From Acanthosepion lycidas (taxonomy: Eukaryota > Mollusca > Cephalopoda > Sepiida > Sepiidae), in the NCBI GenBank assembly GCA_963932145.1, contig OZ010599.1:46179065-46243064 (forward strand): 64,000 nucleotides of DNA, given 5' to 3'. A model generated the notes under the pieces. That model saw only the letters and a list, made by a program, of their open reading frames with translations. It was not told the DNA's origin and ran no database searches. Shown piece after piece: positions 62,280-64,000 of the stretch; the stretch's first letter is position 1, and each line of letters begins with the position of its first letter. The position numbers and the translations under genes are program-made.

Positions 62280-64000
62280 CAGCGATTCTCCCGGATTAAT
62301 AATTGCATCATCTTCAGTGCTTCATCATTGCAAACAAATTTAAATTGAACAAAAAAATCCTCTAATAAAATTAACTGTCAATGATTATTTTTTAATATTT
62401 TATTTATATTTTGTAACCTAAACCAGTTGCACGAATAAGCAACAAATTAACAAGATGACTGAATCAAGACGATATTGTGAATCCACCTCTAAAGTGGGAC
62501 CTACTTCTCTAAAAAAAAAAAAAAAAGAAAAGAAAATGGCCCCATATCTAAAATTTCTGCTAAAGCCAGAGTAGAGCAATTTCATGATGACTTTTATGCA
62601 GAAGAAAATATGTTATTTTGCAAATTCTATCACCGTAGTGTTGACATTTTTAGGGTTGACACAATCAAAGATCACATCAAATCAAAAACTCATTTGACAA
62701 AAAAGTCTTCAAAAAAGTCAGCTCAACTGAGACAGAAGACAATCACAACTTTGCTGAAGAGTAAAAGAGGGTAGGAGATGATTTTGTCCTTGATTTTTTG
62801 AAAATCTGCACTGATATTCCCCAATACAAAATTAACAAAATGAGGCCATTCATATTAAAACATTGTAAAGAAGGTGATGCTATTCCAAGTGTCAATTGTG
62901 TTAAGCAATTTCATCTACCAAAATTGTTTGCTTGTCACTTTGCTGCCCTGAAAGCCAAGCTTGCTAATCAAATCAGTCAGCATCATAACAGCCGAAACAA
63001 CTGACAGTGGAGACCATAGCATTTTGAATGTAATTGCAAGCATTCACGGGGAGTCATTTCTCATTGATGCTGTAACCTTGAAAGAATGCAATCATCAAAC
63101 TGTAAGTCAGGCATGTATTCGAAGTGTAGCTCATATGGATATTGCATTTGAGGATATTATTGCCTTTGTAACAGATTCTGCAGCCTATTGCAAAAAAAAG
63201 CTCATAAGGATGTTTTCAAATGTTTTTGTTAACAGTTGCCATGTGTTGTGCTTAGCACATATTTTTAATTCTTATTGATGAAGTATAATGTTACCGAGCT
63301 CACTACTTTCATCAAGTCAGCCTTTTTAAAAAGCCTAGTCGGAAAAACCGATACTTAAAATGTATTGAAGTTTCCTTGCCTAAAGAACAAGTTAAACCAC
63401 TGGCAACCAGATGGAATTCCTGGTTTAATGTGACCAAATATCACTCATAAGCAAGAAAAGTCTTGCAGTAGATAGGATTATAGAATTAGTAGATGATAGT
63501 CGACTACATTACCATAATTGGCACCTAATTCAGAATTTTATAAATGAGAACTACACTCGTTTACTTACAGCTTTGACAAACTTAGAAGAAACTAAGCCTC
63601 TGCCTTCATGTGTTGTATATAACATGATGGAGGATGTAAAACAATATTGCATACTGGTACATCAAAATTAATATTTGGCCTAGAAACTGATCAATTTCTG
63701 TCTGAACTCGAAAACACAGAGACAGGGAGAGTTATCTCAAATTTCCAAGGTTTTTTCAGCACATCTTTTTCGAAACTGAATAAATACCTGGATACCCAGC
63801 CTGTGTATAACTTTTACAAGGCAGCTTACCTGTTTTATTCTAGACAACCACCCTGTATAGGCCATGATTTAGACAGCTTTGTAGCCATCAAAGACTTGAA
63901 ATGTCTTTCTACTGATCTTGAAGAATTCCAAATGTATATGAATTATTAAGACGATTTGCCAGATCCTTTTAATATCACATCATTTTGAAATGCAAATAAG
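62280..64000 (+). mobile_element. hAT-type transposon with CGGBP1-like finger, 3' end outside window
   Basis: The probable left terminus CAGCGATTCTCCCGG resembles hAT ends (CAGTGATTCTCAA). A coding region starts near 62455 (MTESRRYCESTSKVGP). After a poly-A tract it gives ISAKARVEQFHDDFYAEENM, LFCKFYHRSVDIFRVDTIKD, HIKSKTHLTKKSSKK. This has the spacing of the CGGBP1/BED-type C2H2 finger (first C kept, second Cys replaced by Tyr, both His present). Next come KICTDIPQYKINKMRPFILK and AIPSVNCVKQFHLPKLFACH, then TAETTDSGDHSILNVIASIH and FVTDSAAYCKKKLIRMF, SCHVLCLAHIFNSY (DDE region of hAT transposases). Then KPLATRWNSWFNVTKYH, and at 63647-63949 LIFGLETDQFLSELENTETG. At least four frame changes separate these blocks, so it is a pseudogene copy. 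Confidence 0.75.

Overview
The window looks like non-coding genomic DNA of a mollusc, most probably an octopod cephalopod. The evidence is its high A+T content, its density of (TA)n, (GATA)n, (TTA)n and (TC)n microsatellites, its tRNA-Arg-derived SINEs resembling the OR1/OR2 retroposons described from octopus, and its mixture of decayed Penelope-like, RTE-type, endonuclease-bearing LINE, mariner and hAT elements. I recognise no intact host gene. The only host-exon candidate is a 207-base open segment on the minus strand at 6111-6317, with a consensus splice donor and a plausible acceptor. Most long open frames are translations of microsatellites.

Layout. 1-5 kb: a minus-strand SINE, a Penelope-like GIY-YIG fragment, LINE 3' tails, a well-formed hammerhead-ribozyme-like motif at 3075-3118 and pyrimidine-rich simple sequence. 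5-12 kb: two palindromic mariner MITEs, the candidate exon, two large GATA arrays, three minus-strand fragments of a LINE with a restriction-like endonuclease (RLE) region, a decayed mariner transposase and a third MITE inside a (TA)n tract. 12-17 kb: a 2.4-kb element with long terminal inverted repeats and no open frame, containing a probable solo LTR; a second long-TIR element; a mariner relic; and a 366-bp mariner deletion derivative inside (TA)n. 18-25 kb: a LINE fragment, tandem tRNA-Leu-like SINE units, a short relative of the second TIR element, RTE remains and a solo-LTR candidate with heat-shock-like motifs. 25-35 kb: two related Penelope-like relics, one with inverted hammerhead-bearing ends and a MITE inserted in it, plus RTE and another LINE C-terminus.

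35-46 kb: two more mariner-type relics, several SINEs, a 44-bp-armed hairpin, a near-perfect inverted repeat and a 1-kb satellite of 29-bp units organised as an 87-bp higher-order repeat. 47-52 kb: two head-to-tail tRNA-Leu-like SINE units, the longest RLE-LINE relic and a cluster of hammerhead-like cores. 53-62 kb: LINE and RTE tails, a SINE split by a MITE, another Penelope GIY-YIG relic and reverse-transcriptase fragments. 62.3 kb to the end: the 5' part of a hAT-type transposon with a CGGBP1-like zinc finger, cut by the window edge.

There is no operon or pathway here. The history that can be read is one of nested insertion: MITEs in a Penelope element and in a SINE, an LTR in a TIR element, and repeated use of (TA)n tracts as landing sites. 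The most unusual feature is the recurrence of hammerhead-ribozyme-like cores, several of them at Penelope-like element ends. Family assignments were made by eye from translated motifs; none was checked against a database.
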